20,743 nt of DNA, taken from CAVOBC01 sp963693635 (GTDB lineage: Bacteria > Pseudomonadota > Gammaproteobacteria > Pseudomonadales > Azotimanducaceae). The stretch is from NCBI GenBank assembly GCA_963693635.1, contig CAVOBC010000033.1:1-20743 (forward strand). The letters run 5' to 3'. Shown here piece after piece: positions 7,572-14,342 of this stretch. The notes beneath the pieces are model-generated. The model was not told the DNA's origin and ran no database searches. It saw only the letters and a list, made by a program, of their open reading frames with translations. A program made the translations under genes and the position numbers. Within the stretch, counting starts at the first letter, position 1; the number at the start of each line of letters is the position of its first letter.

Positions 7572-8605
7572 TGTCTGCGAAGGTTATCGGATCTCTCTTC
7601 ATTGCCATCGTTGTGATGGGCGCAGTCATCGCCTTCAATACAGGGCCGGGCAACACGACGGGGGGTGATGTGGGCGGCGTCCTCATGGTGGGGCTCAAGG
7701 ATCAACTGGCCGATGTCACCGAGGTCAGCGTTCGCAACTCGGCCGGGACAGTAACCTTGAAAAAGCAGCAAGGCGATGGCTGGGGTGTCGTGGAACGCGG
7801 CGGATACCCGGCTGAGTTTGATAAGTTGCTGGACCTGCTGACGGCATTGGCGGGCGCTGAATTCCGTGAGAAAAAGACCAGCAAGCCGGAAAACCATCAT
7901 CGCTTGGGGCTACTGTCGCCGGGCGAATCGGCAGCCGCCGGGACGGAGGTCGATAGTGAGGATGGTGGCACGGCCACCGAGGTCTGGGTCAAAACCAGTG
8001 CCGGTGACCACGCCATCCTGATCGGCGACTCGCCGTCCGGGCGCAAGGGCCAGTACGTCAGAAGGCCCGGTGAAGACCAGGCATGGCTCGTTAGTTTGGA
8101 CATCGATGTGTCGGCCGAGGCGGGGGACTGGATTCCGGATGTCGCTTTCGATGTCGATTCGGAGCAAGTGAATCGAGTCAGCCTGGCCCACGCCGATGGC
8201 AAGACCCTGACGGTGACCCGGCAGGAAGACGAGATCGACTTCGCGGTGCTCGGCATTCCCGAGGGCAAAGAGCTACGCTACCCATCGATTGGAAATCAAC
8301 TGGCACGCGCCTTGACGAAAGTGCGGGTGCAGGACGTCCGCGTTGGCGCGGCGTCTGATGACGCCTTCGCGACGGCCAGTCGCGCTGATTTCATGCTGAA
8401 GGACTCATCCACGGTCACGGTGCGTGCAGCGCGGGAGGGCGATGAGTATCTGCTGCGGTTTGAAGTTGCGGGCGAGAATGTCGCCACCGATTTGGTGGCG
8501 GCAACGAAGTGGACCTTTGTCGTCACCGAGTACACCCATGCAGACTTCGCCAAGACAATGGAAGACATGGTGAAAGCGCCACCCGAGCCGGACGACGAAA
8601 CCTAG
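7571..8605 (+). CDS. DUF4340 domain protein of Gld-type ABC operon
   Basis: The 344-residue protein has an N-terminal membrane anchor at about residues 5-24 (VIGSLFIAIVVMGAVIAF) and an extracytoplasmic beta-rich region that repeats the DUF4340 pattern twice: a VSVRNSAGTVTLKKQQGDGW-type strand pair near residues 47-70 and a VNRVSLAHADGKTLTVTRQE strand pair near 200-220. DUF4340 proteins almost always follow GldG-like genes and are taken as periplasmic partners of that transporter; the molecular role is unknown. ATG at 7571 has AAGGAGG seven bases upstream and is favoured over the GTG at 7568. It is the last gene of the four-gene operon and ends with TAG. Confidence 0.85.
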   Translation: MSAKVIGSLFIAIVVMGAVIAFNTGPGNTTGGDVGGVLMVGLKDQLADVTEVSVRNSAGTVTLKKQQGDGWGVVERGGYPAEFDKLLDLLTALAGAEFREKKTSKPENHHRLGLLSPGESAAAGTEVDSEDGGTATEVWVKTSAGDHAILIGDSPSGRKGQYVRRPGEDQAWLVSLDIDVSAEAGDWIPDVAFDVDSEQVNRVSLAHADGKTLTVTRQEDEIDFAVLGIPEGKELRYPSIGNQLARALTKVRVQDVRVGAASDDAFATASRADFMLKDSSTVTVRAAREGDEYLLRFEVAGENVATDLVAATKWTFVVTEYTHADFAKTMEDMVKAPPEPDDET

Positions 8606-8728
8606 CGGGCCGAGCGATCTGGTCGCCACGCTTGATCCTGGCGTCGCGCTGATCCCGACGGTGCCCTGATTCCGGCATTGCCCTGCCCTGACCCCGCGAT
8701 GCCCTGAAAGTGATTGTGACCAGAAGTC

Positions 8729-8773
8729 GATTGACCTCAGAGCGATCATGAGATTGACGTTAGAGCGATTATG
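8729..8773 (+). repeat. Two 22-base direct repeats
   Basis: The units 8729-8750 and 8752-8773 match at 19 of 22 positions, with a 23-base period. Both begin GATTGAC and end AGAGCGAT, one variable base, ATG. The period is two helical turns, so both copies face the same side of DNA. That suits either a tandem protein-binding site or the multiple terminal repeats found at IS21-family ends, which often contain ATTGAC words; neither can be decided here. Confidence 0.7.
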
Positions 8774-8782
8774 CAGTGGGCG

Positions 8783-8812
8783 GGAGAGCACGTTTTCAGT
8801 AATCCGCTTCAG
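8783..8812 (+). repeat. Dispersed 30-base repeat, copy B
   Basis: This is the second copy of the element at 9-38 (25 of 30 identical). Its right part (TTCAGTAATCCGC) is the first unit of the 13-base tandem array. Confidence 0.55.
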
Positions 8813-8833
8813 CACTCCGGTTCAGTAACCAGG
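8795..8833 (+). repeat. Three 13-base tandem repeats
   Basis: The units at 8795-8807, 8808-8820 and 8821-8833 read TTCAGTAATCCGC, TTCAGCACTCCGG and TTCAGTAACCAGG. They are exactly in phase, with an invariant TTCAG. The last unit ends inside the ribosome-binding site of the ASCH gene, so a protein bound here would affect translation or transcription start. Confidence 0.7.
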
Positions 8834-8847
8834 GAGGAGAGAGTGCC

Positions 8848-9462
8848 ATGATGTTCAAGCAGCGCTTTCACGCTGGCATCAAGGACGGCTCCGTCACGGT
8901 GACCTACAGACTGTGGAAACGAGCCTAGACGGTCGCAGGCCACACCTACAAGATTAATCCCATCGGGCGAATCGAGGTGACCGGGGTCGACGCGCTGGGC
9001 GCAGAGGTGCCCGCCAACATTGACCTTGTGGGCACGGGGATTGCGAGCCTGGACGAGTTTCAGGCATTGCTTGCCATCGCGGGCGCACGCGATGGCAAGC
9101 AGTTCTATCGGGTCCGATTTCGGTATGTTGGTCACGACGAGGGTCCACAACCGCGCGACGCGCAAGTCACAGTGGACGACGTTGCTGCGATCGACAAGGC
9201 ACTCGCAGTGCGTGATCGAAACAGCAAGGTGGGGCCATAGACCGTCGCAACCCTGACCGCGATCCGCGATAATCCCGGCTTGTCTTCCGCACATCTCGCG
9301 CGAGACCTTGGTAAAGAGCGCATGAAATTCAAGCAGGATGTCAGAAAACTGAAAAGCCTCGGGCTGACCATTTCGCTGGAGGTCGGTTACAAGCTGTCCG
9401 TGCGCGGCGCTTCCTATCTTGCAGCGCTTCCTGACTCGCGGAGCGGGGCGGCCAGGCAATGA
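8848..9462 (+). pseudogene. ASCH-domain protein gene with two in-frame TAG codons
   Basis: One continuous frame from ATG 8848 (preceded by GGGAGG) to TGA 9460-9462 would give about 204 residues, and is interrupted only by TAG at 8926-8928 and at 9238-9240. The start MMFKQRFHAGIKDGSVTVTY followed by RLWKR, the middle FYRVRFRYVG, and the C-terminal DVRKLKSLGLT then SLEVGYKLSVRG match the ASCH-plus-winged-helix proteins I know from Actinobacteria and Proteobacteria, whose ASCH fold is thought to bind RNA. In that family the second TAG falls where Trp is expected (GP-W-T) and the first where Gln or Arg is usual (R-P-x-V). No frame is lost between, so the lesions look recent, or the codons are read through. 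The end overlaps the next gene as ATGA. Confidence 0.8.
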
Positions 9463-10084
9463 AGCCGATGCGGCCTCTGTTGCAGCTCACCGGCTACTAT
9501 CTGGTTCTGGCTGCGGTCGTTGCGATTGTCGCAACACGCCCGGAACTTGCGGCCTACCTCCCCCTCGGTAGCAACGGCAATCTCAGTGCCGGTGCGGCAG
9601 AGCTGCTGACGGGTCAGCCCCGGGCCATGAGCTGGGAGCCGGTGCAACAGGCGTCACGGCTTGCGATCGCGCTGGTGGGTGTCATTTTGCTGATGCAGCC
9701 GGTCGCGTGGGTCTATATGGGCGCACGCCGCAAGCGTGGGAAAGAACAGTCGTTCATCATAACGGTGCTGCTCCTGCCGGTTGCCGTCGCGGCAATTGTC
9801 CTCATCGTCCAGAACAGTCTCGCGCTGGCGTTTAGCCTCGCGGGCGTTGTTGCTGGCGTGCGATTTCGGCTAACGCTGAGGACACCCTGGATGCGATCTA
9901 CATCTTCACCGCAATCGGCGTGGGACTTGCGGCCGGCATCGAAGCGCGTGAGATAGCCATGGTTCTGACGGTCTTTTTCAACTACACCGTACTGGTTATT
10001 TGGTATCTCGATTACGCGGAAGAGATGAGTGAGCGACGCTGGTTCACGCGCGACTGGATGAAACCGGTCGACGACCCGGAGTAA
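9459..10084 (+). pseudogene. DUF4956 membrane protein gene, frameshifted
   Basis: The first part, 9459-9869, encodes about 137 residues with membrane segments near residues 10-25, 64-85 and 95-120, and ends in the DUF4956 hallmark FSLAGVVAGVRFR. The expected continuation (N-x-x-D-T-x-D-A-I-Y-I-F) is present but in another frame: from 9872 it reads NAEDTLDAIYIFTAIGVGL, then a membrane helix (AREIAMVLTVFFNYTVLVIW), to TAA at 10082-10084. The shift is equivalent to two extra or one missing base near 9869-9871. The unshifted frame runs into TAG at 9954-9956. No standard slippery heptamer is seen, so mutation or sequencing error is likelier than programmed shifting. DUF4956 proteins are often encoded with VTC-type polyphosphate polymerases. 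It is coupled to the ASCH gene by ATGA and lies 3 bases before the propeller gene. Confidence 0.82.
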
Positions 10085-10087
10085 GAC

Positions 10088-11116
10088 ATGCCGCGGCCCG
10101 CGCTCTTGTTGGCAGCCCTGTTGTTGCTGGTGCCCACTGCGATCTGGATGTCGTCCCCGGCCTTCTCCGATGGCCAATCAGATGCGTTTTCAGACATCGA
10201 TACCGAATTTGATGCGGTGGCCGACGAAACGCGGGGCCGGTCGGGATCGGGATCGGGATGGAGAGCTCAACCATTGCCGTTCCCTGCGACGCTCACCCGG
10301 GAACAACCGTTGCGGCGGGATGTCGGCGCTCTCAGTGTCTACGCATTATCTGCAGAAACGGTTGTCCAATGGTGGCTGCCCGGCAAACTGAACGAGGTGT
10401 CGGGCGTTGCGGTCGTTGATGACCGAATCTATGTGCACACCGATGAGAAAGGCATCATCTATCGCTTCGATCCGGAAAGTGGTGAGATCGCGGCCAAACT
10501 CAAGATTGGGGGTAAGGCGGAGCGGGGGGATTTCGAAGGCATCGCGCACCTTGGCGACGCGTTCTATCTGGTCACGAGTGACGGCTTTCTCTATCGCGCT
10601 GCGGTCGCGCCCGATGTGGCGGATGGCGACGCACCGCGCATCGTAGGGGTACAGGTGCTGGATCTCGGTCTTGCCCAGGTATGCGAAATCGAGGGACTCG
10701 CAGCCGTGGCGGGTGCGCTCCTGATTGCGTGCAAGGAGGTTTGGGACCGAAACGGCGCGCTGCTGCCCGAGTTCACAGTGTGGAAATGGACCGAGGGCGA
10801 TGCGATTCTGTCGCTCTACTGTGCCGTCCCCCACAGCGCGGCGCAAATTCACACGGGCAAGGAACGGTTCAATCCGTCAGGGATTGCGGTGCTGGGCGAC
10901 CAGCTGATTCTGCCATCAGCGCGACAACGCCACCTGCTGATGTTGGACCGCACGCCGGAGCGCGGTGAGTGCGCCGTTATTGGGGCGCGAAAATTGAAGA
11001 AAAAACGCCATCCACAGGCGGAGGGCATTGGCTTTTTAAGTGACGGTGCACTCGTCCTTGCGGACGAAGGCGGTGATGGCAAAGCGCTCATGAGTTTGTA
11101 TCAGCGTGGTCCTTGA
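10088..11116 (+). CDS. Exported beta-propeller-like protein (SdiA-regulated type)
   Basis: The 342-residue protein has a hydrophobic signal or anchor at residues 4-21, then an Asp/Ser/Gly-rich linker (30-58, partly encoded by three TCGGGA hexamers at 10241-10258). From residue 95 on come beta-propeller blades: LNEVSGVAVVDDRIYVHTDE, IIYRFDPESGEI, DFEGIAHLGDAFYLVTSDG, CEIEGLAAVAGALLIACKE, NPSGIAVLGDQLILPSARQ and QAEGIGFLSDGALVLADEGG. The recurring E-G-I/L-A followed by D..L/Y..S is the signature of the SdiA-regulated/phytase-like propellers. It would act in the periplasm or outside. No enzymatic function is assigned. GGAG precedes the ATG at good spacing. It is the only unbroken gene in its unit and faces the ppk remnant, whose end lies 34 bases away. 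Confidence 0.75.
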   Translation: MPRPALLLAALLLLVPTAIWMSSPAFSDGQSDAFSDIDTEFDAVADETRGRSGSGSGWRAQPLPFPATLTREQPLRRDVGALSVYALSAETVVQWWLPGKLNEVSGVAVVDDRIYVHTDEKGIIYRFDPESGEIAAKLKIGGKAERGDFEGIAHLGDAFYLVTSDGFLYRAAVAPDVADGDAPRIVGVQVLDLGLAQVCEIEGLAAVAGALLIACKEVWDRNGALLPEFTVWKWTEGDAILSLYCAVPHSAAQIHTGKERFNPSGIAVLGDQLILPSARQRHLLMLDRTPERGECAVIGARKLKKKRHPQAEGIGFLSDGALVLADEGGDGKALMSLYQRGP

Positions 11117-11150
11117 GTGCGTGCGAGTGTCGCGTCGGCCTGGTGCCCGG

Positions 11151-12492
11151 TCAGGATGGACCGTTGTCCCGGGCTTCAAGCTCGACGATGGCTGTCACCG
11201 ATTTGCCGGCGACCGCGGCGTCCACCACCGCACTGACGATCGGGGAATTGTCGCTGGTTCGATACAGCGTTTGTTTGATGGCGAGCACGTCAGGGTCCGC
11301 CGCTGCTTGCTCCAGAAAGTGGACGACGACGTTGAATGTCTCAAATGGCCAGTGCAACATCAGGTCGCCGTCGCGGATCGTGGCAAAGCAGTCACCGTCG
11401 GCGTCGCGGAGGCGCTGGGGAAGCGCTGATTCAAAGGGATCGAAGCTCAACTCGGGTTGCTCATCGCCGATACTGCTGACGATGAGTTCCACGGTATCAC
11501 TTAACCCGAGCAAGCTGTCGACGGTCACGAATTCGGACCGCGTCAGGCTCTCGTTGTTGGCTGCGAGTGCGGCGACGTCGTCTTCATCCAGGATGCCGAG
11601 GCAGGTTGCGACGAAGGTGACCGACGACTCGGAGATGAGTCGGTTGAACTTCAGTCGCACGACGTTCGCCTTGTGCCGCATGCGGATGCCGGTCTCGACC
11701 ACCTGACGGAGGTCATCGAAACGCTCGGCCAGTGCGAGATCGTTGTCTCGCAGCAACTGGAACATGCCAAGGTTGATGGTGGGTTTGCCGGGCAACAGGC
11801 GCTCCCAGAACAACTCGATCAACGTCTCGATGGCAACGAAGGAAGCAGCGTCCAGTTTGACGAAACGGGGTATCACCTATGGCAGCGGCACCAGAATGTG
11901 AGAGTCTTCCACCTCTGCGATGATGCAGACGCCGCTGCTGGGGATGAAGGGGAAGGGATGCTCGCGGTCGACTGTGAACGGCGTCAGGACCGGATGCACA
12001 TGTCGGTCGAAATGGCGCTCGAGGTGGACCCGCTGGACGTCACTGAGATCCGTGGCTTCGAGGACGTGTACGCCACCTTCGTTGAGTGCAGCGTGGATGT
12101 TGGTCCAGGCAGCGTGCTGGGCAACCAGCAGTTCGTCAGCGCACTGGTTGACGTTCTGCAACTGTTGCTTCAGGGCTGCGTTTCGTGCGGCCTTCGCTGA
12201 TCGCCCGCATGAGCCACGCCACGCGGACCGTGTAGAACTCGTCGAGTATGTCGGCTGAAATTGCCAGGAATCGCAGCCGTTCAAAGAGCGGGTGGCGGGG
12301 GTTCTCTGACTCCTCAAGCACGCGCTCAATGAAGGCAAGGTCCGAGATTTCCCGGTTCAGGAACCGGGAAGGGGATTGCTCGAGCGGCAGGCCGTCCGGG
12401 CCGTCTGCTTCGGAATGTGACTCGTCAGCCTGCCTCGCGGGAGAGTCAGTCGGCCTGGATGATAGCGACGACCTGATCTTCTTCCACAGCAT
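11151..12492 (-). pseudogene. ppk: Polyphosphate kinase 1 remnant
   Basis: PPK1 makes polyphosphate from ATP and normally has ~690 residues. Here only the N-terminal ~60% remains, in two frames. Frame one (12492 to about 12168) holds the N domain: SRFLNREISDLAFIERVLEE then RFLAISADILDEFYTVRVA. The frame then shifts near 12168, between RSPE and QQLQNVNQ, and continues with HVHPVLTPFTVDREHPFPFI to HILVPLP. There it meets TAG (11877-11879), directly followed in the same frame by VIPRFVKL. After that come GLSDTVEL, HWPFETFNVVVHFLEQA and PDVLAIKQTLYRTSDNSPIV. The homology stops at VELEAR, where VELKARFDEE is expected. The catalytic His and the two C domains are absent, so no activity is possible. 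The ATG at 12492 overlaps the biotin carrier gene by 47 bases. Confidence 0.9.
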
Positions 12493-12670
12493 CCTCTTCC
12501 TTCACTCTCAGTTCGGAGACGGTGCCCGCGCAGGGTGCTTCCACCGGGATCTCCATCTTCATGGATTCGAGAATCATGATGGTGTCTTCGGCCGCAACTT
12601 TTTGCCCGACTTCCACTTCGATTTTCCAAACGCTACCCGTTACTTCGGACTCAACTTGCTGCTCCGCCAT
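12446..12670 (-). CDS. Biotin/lipoyl carrier protein (BCCP-like)
   Basis: The 74-residue protein is a single biotinyl domain. The biotinylated lysine is K38 in ESMKMEIPV, preceded by the usual hairpin strand VGQKVAAEDTIMIL and followed by EAPCAGTVSEL. Such free carrier domains serve acetyl-, propionyl- or other acyl-CoA carboxylases, shuttling carboxybiotin between subunits in the cytosol. The ATG at 12670 is chosen because GGAGGT lies 8 bases upstream and the domain starts directly there; the open frame extends to 12724. No carboxylase subunit is encoded nearby, so the partner must be elsewhere. Its last 47 bases overlap the first codons of the ppk remnant. Confidence 0.88.
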   Translation of the reverse strand: MAEQQVESEVTGSVWKIEVEVGQKVAAEDTIMILESMKMEIPVEAPCAGTVSELRVKEEDAVEEDQVVAIIQAD

Positions 12671-13034
12671 TAGCGACCTCCAGTTGCCTTCGAGCGACCT
12701 GCGCGCCTGCCAGTGCCCCGACACGCTGCACTCTAAGAATGCTCATTGTTATGGGGCGCAAGCAATACAGTGTTTGTTGCGGCCTTTTCTTTTCAATTGC
12801 GCCACTTCAGTTGCGCTACGCCGAATGCGCCCGTACTGCGCCAGTCTCCCGGTGCGCCGGGTTTCGCGATGTCGGACTCAAGCCGCAAGGATACTACCAT
12901 CACATCATGGAAAGCGTGATCACTGTCTTGAGTCGCGCCTTCTCCTTGTCCTTCTTGTCTCTCTCGTCTTTCTTGTCTTTCGAAAAAGCGCTGGCGGTGC
13001 TTTCTGCGCGGTACTGAAGGCCCGCCCGGGTACT
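12671..13034 (-). other. Intergenic region with GACAAG-rich tract
   Basis: The 364 bases between the alcohol dehydrogenase stop and the biotin carrier start contain no gene I can support. The tract 12938-12981 is almost pure pyrimidine on the plus strand (purine on the minus strand, with repeated GACAAG/AAAGAC hexamers). The rest should hold the promoter of the biotin carrier gene; no clear boxes are visible. Confidence 0.4.
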
Positions 13035-14120
13035 TTACTCGTCGAACATGATGACGTGTCGGGCCTCCAGGCCGGACTTGAGCGCGGTTAGCGCGTCGTT
13101 CACGCCTGCGAGCTTGATGTGCTTCGAGATCATCTCGTCTAGATGCAGTTTGCCGCTCAGATAGAAGTCGACAAACCGGGGCATATCAACGCGGAATCGG
13201 TTCGAACCCATGTTTGAGCCCTGAATCTTCTTTTCTGCAAGGAAATCGGGACCGTGCAGTTCGACCATCGTGCCGACGGGAATCATGCCGATAACCGTCG
13301 CGGTTCCGCCTGAGCCCAGCATCTTGAATGCCTGTTCGGTCGTGGACTTGAGGCCAATGGCCTCGAAGGAGTAGTCGACGCCGCCCCGGGTCAGTTCGCG
13401 GACCGCAGCAACCGGGTCGGTCTCGGCCGCGTTTATGGTATCGGTTGCGCCGAGAGCCCGGGCCATCTCGAGTTTCGCGTCAACCGTGTCGATGGCGATG
13501 ATCTGACCGGCACCCGCGATGGCAGCACCGTTGATGGATGCGAGTCCGACGCCGCCGCAGCCGACCACCGCGACCGAACTGCCGGGTTCAACCCCTGCAG
13601 TATGGAAGACGGCCCCAACCCCGGTGGTGGTGGAGCAGCCGATCAGGGCGGCACGGTCAAATGGCATATCTTCACGAATCTTCACCAGCGCGTGCTCGTG
13701 AATCAGCATCTGCTCGGCGAATGAGGACAAATTGAGAAACTGATTGACCGGCTTGCCGCCCATCGACAGGCGCGGTTCGGCCGAGGCATCGCGATTCACC
13801 TCGGGGCTCTGGCATAGGGACAGATGCCCCGTCAGGCACTTGTCACAATGGCCGCAAAATGCCGAGAGGCAGGTGATGACATGATCGCCGGGTTTGACGT
13901 AGGACACATCTGACCCGACCTGTTCGACAATACCCGCAGACTCGTGCCCTAAAATTGTGGGCAGTGCAGCGGGATAGGACCCGTCGGCGAAGTGGACGTC
14001 GCTGTGGCAGACCCCAACGGCAAGCGGACGCAACAGAACCTCGCGTGGTCCGGGCTTCGAGACCTGGACGTCCTCGATTTCGAGAGGTTGGCCCTGCTGG
14101 TGCAGAACTGCTGCTTTCAT
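13035..14120 (-). CDS. Zinc-dependent alcohol dehydrogenase (class III-like)
   Basis: The 361-residue cytosolic enzyme is a medium-chain NAD(P)-dependent alcohol dehydrogenase. Catalytic zinc ligands are C38 (VGVCHSD), H59 with E60 (GHES), and C162 (IGCSTTTG). The structural zinc loop is C89-x2-C92-x2-C95-x7-C103. The Rossmann motif is GCGGVG at 187-192, and D211 after the second strand favours NAD over NADP. The long form with GKPVNQFLNLSSFAEQ and the ligand spacing is closest to class III/zinc-type alcohol dehydrogenases and formaldehyde/mycothiol-type relatives. The substrate is not determinable. The ATG at 14120 is chosen over 14135 because GGAG is 8 bases upstream and MKAAVL is the family start. 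It ends with TAA and is divergent from folK. Confidence 0.9.
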   Translation of the reverse strand: MKAAVLHQQGQPLEIEDVQVSKPGPREVLLRPLAVGVCHSDVHFADGSYPAALPTILGHESAGIVEQVGSDVSYVKPGDHVITCLSAFCGHCDKCLTGHLSLCQSPEVNRDASAEPRLSMGGKPVNQFLNLSSFAEQMLIHEHALVKIREDMPFDRAALIGCSTTTGVGAVFHTAGVEPGSSVAVVGCGGVGLASINGAAIAGAGQIIAIDTVDAKLEMARALGATDTINAAETDPVAAVRELTRGGVDYSFEAIGLKSTTEQAFKMLGSGGTATVIGMIPVGTMVELHGPDFLAEKKIQGSNMGSNRFRVDMPRFVDFYLSGKLHLDEMISKHIKLAGVNDALTALKSGLEARHVIMFDE

Positions 14121-14293
14121 GTCGACTCCGATCACTAGAAAAGAGGCGTTACGCTACCATGATTCCAGTGCTGATGCCGCGATGGGACGGATTGATTCGA
14201 GGCGGCCTGGCGACCGCGAAACCCGTTCACCCGGGCATGGGTTTGCGTCCTCGTCGGACTATTATGCGGCTGAAAAGCAGCCTGATAATCTCG

Positions 14294-14333
14294 AGAGAGT
14301 TGAAGAGCGTGGAAGAGAGTTGAAGACCGTGGA
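14294..14333 (+). repeat. 20-base tandem duplication before folK
   Basis: The units 14294-14313 and 14314-14333 differ at one position of 20. Each reads AGAGAGTTGAAGA, C or G, CGTGGA. They end ten bases before the folK ATG, so they form its leader. A recent tandem duplication is the simplest reading. Confidence 0.8.
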
Positions 14334-14342
14334 AACAGCAAT

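Larger units (their letters stand above)
8606..8847 (+). other. Repeat-rich leader of the ASCH-DUF4956 unit
   Basis: No gene is seen here. From left to right it holds several TGCCCTGA-like words (8660-8707), two 22-base direct repeats (8729-8773), one copy of the dispersed 30-base repeat (8783-8812), three 13-base tandem units (8795-8833), and GGGAGG as ribosome-binding site for the ATG at 8848. Any promoter for the downstream unit should be inside it, but I cannot point to clear -35/-10 boxes. Confidence 0.5.

Noticed and set aside
9860..9875. Programmed ribosomal frameshift in the DUF4956 gene
   Set aside because: No X-XXY-YYZ heptamer or clear downstream structure is visible at the shift point, so I call a broken gene.
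8848..11879. Genome-wide reassignment of TAG (three in-frame TAGs in the ASCH and ppk genes)
   Set aside because: Intact genes here end at TAG in the expected place: the anchored TPR gene (265), the HAD gene (2781) and the DUF4340 gene (8605). The genes with internal TAGs, or their neighbours, also carry frameshifts or deletions, which fits decay better.
12739..13017. 92-codon plus-strand frame in the spacer before the dehydrogenase
   Set aside because: Low-complexity Ser/Leu-rich product from a pyrimidine tract, with no recognisable family or ribosome-binding site.
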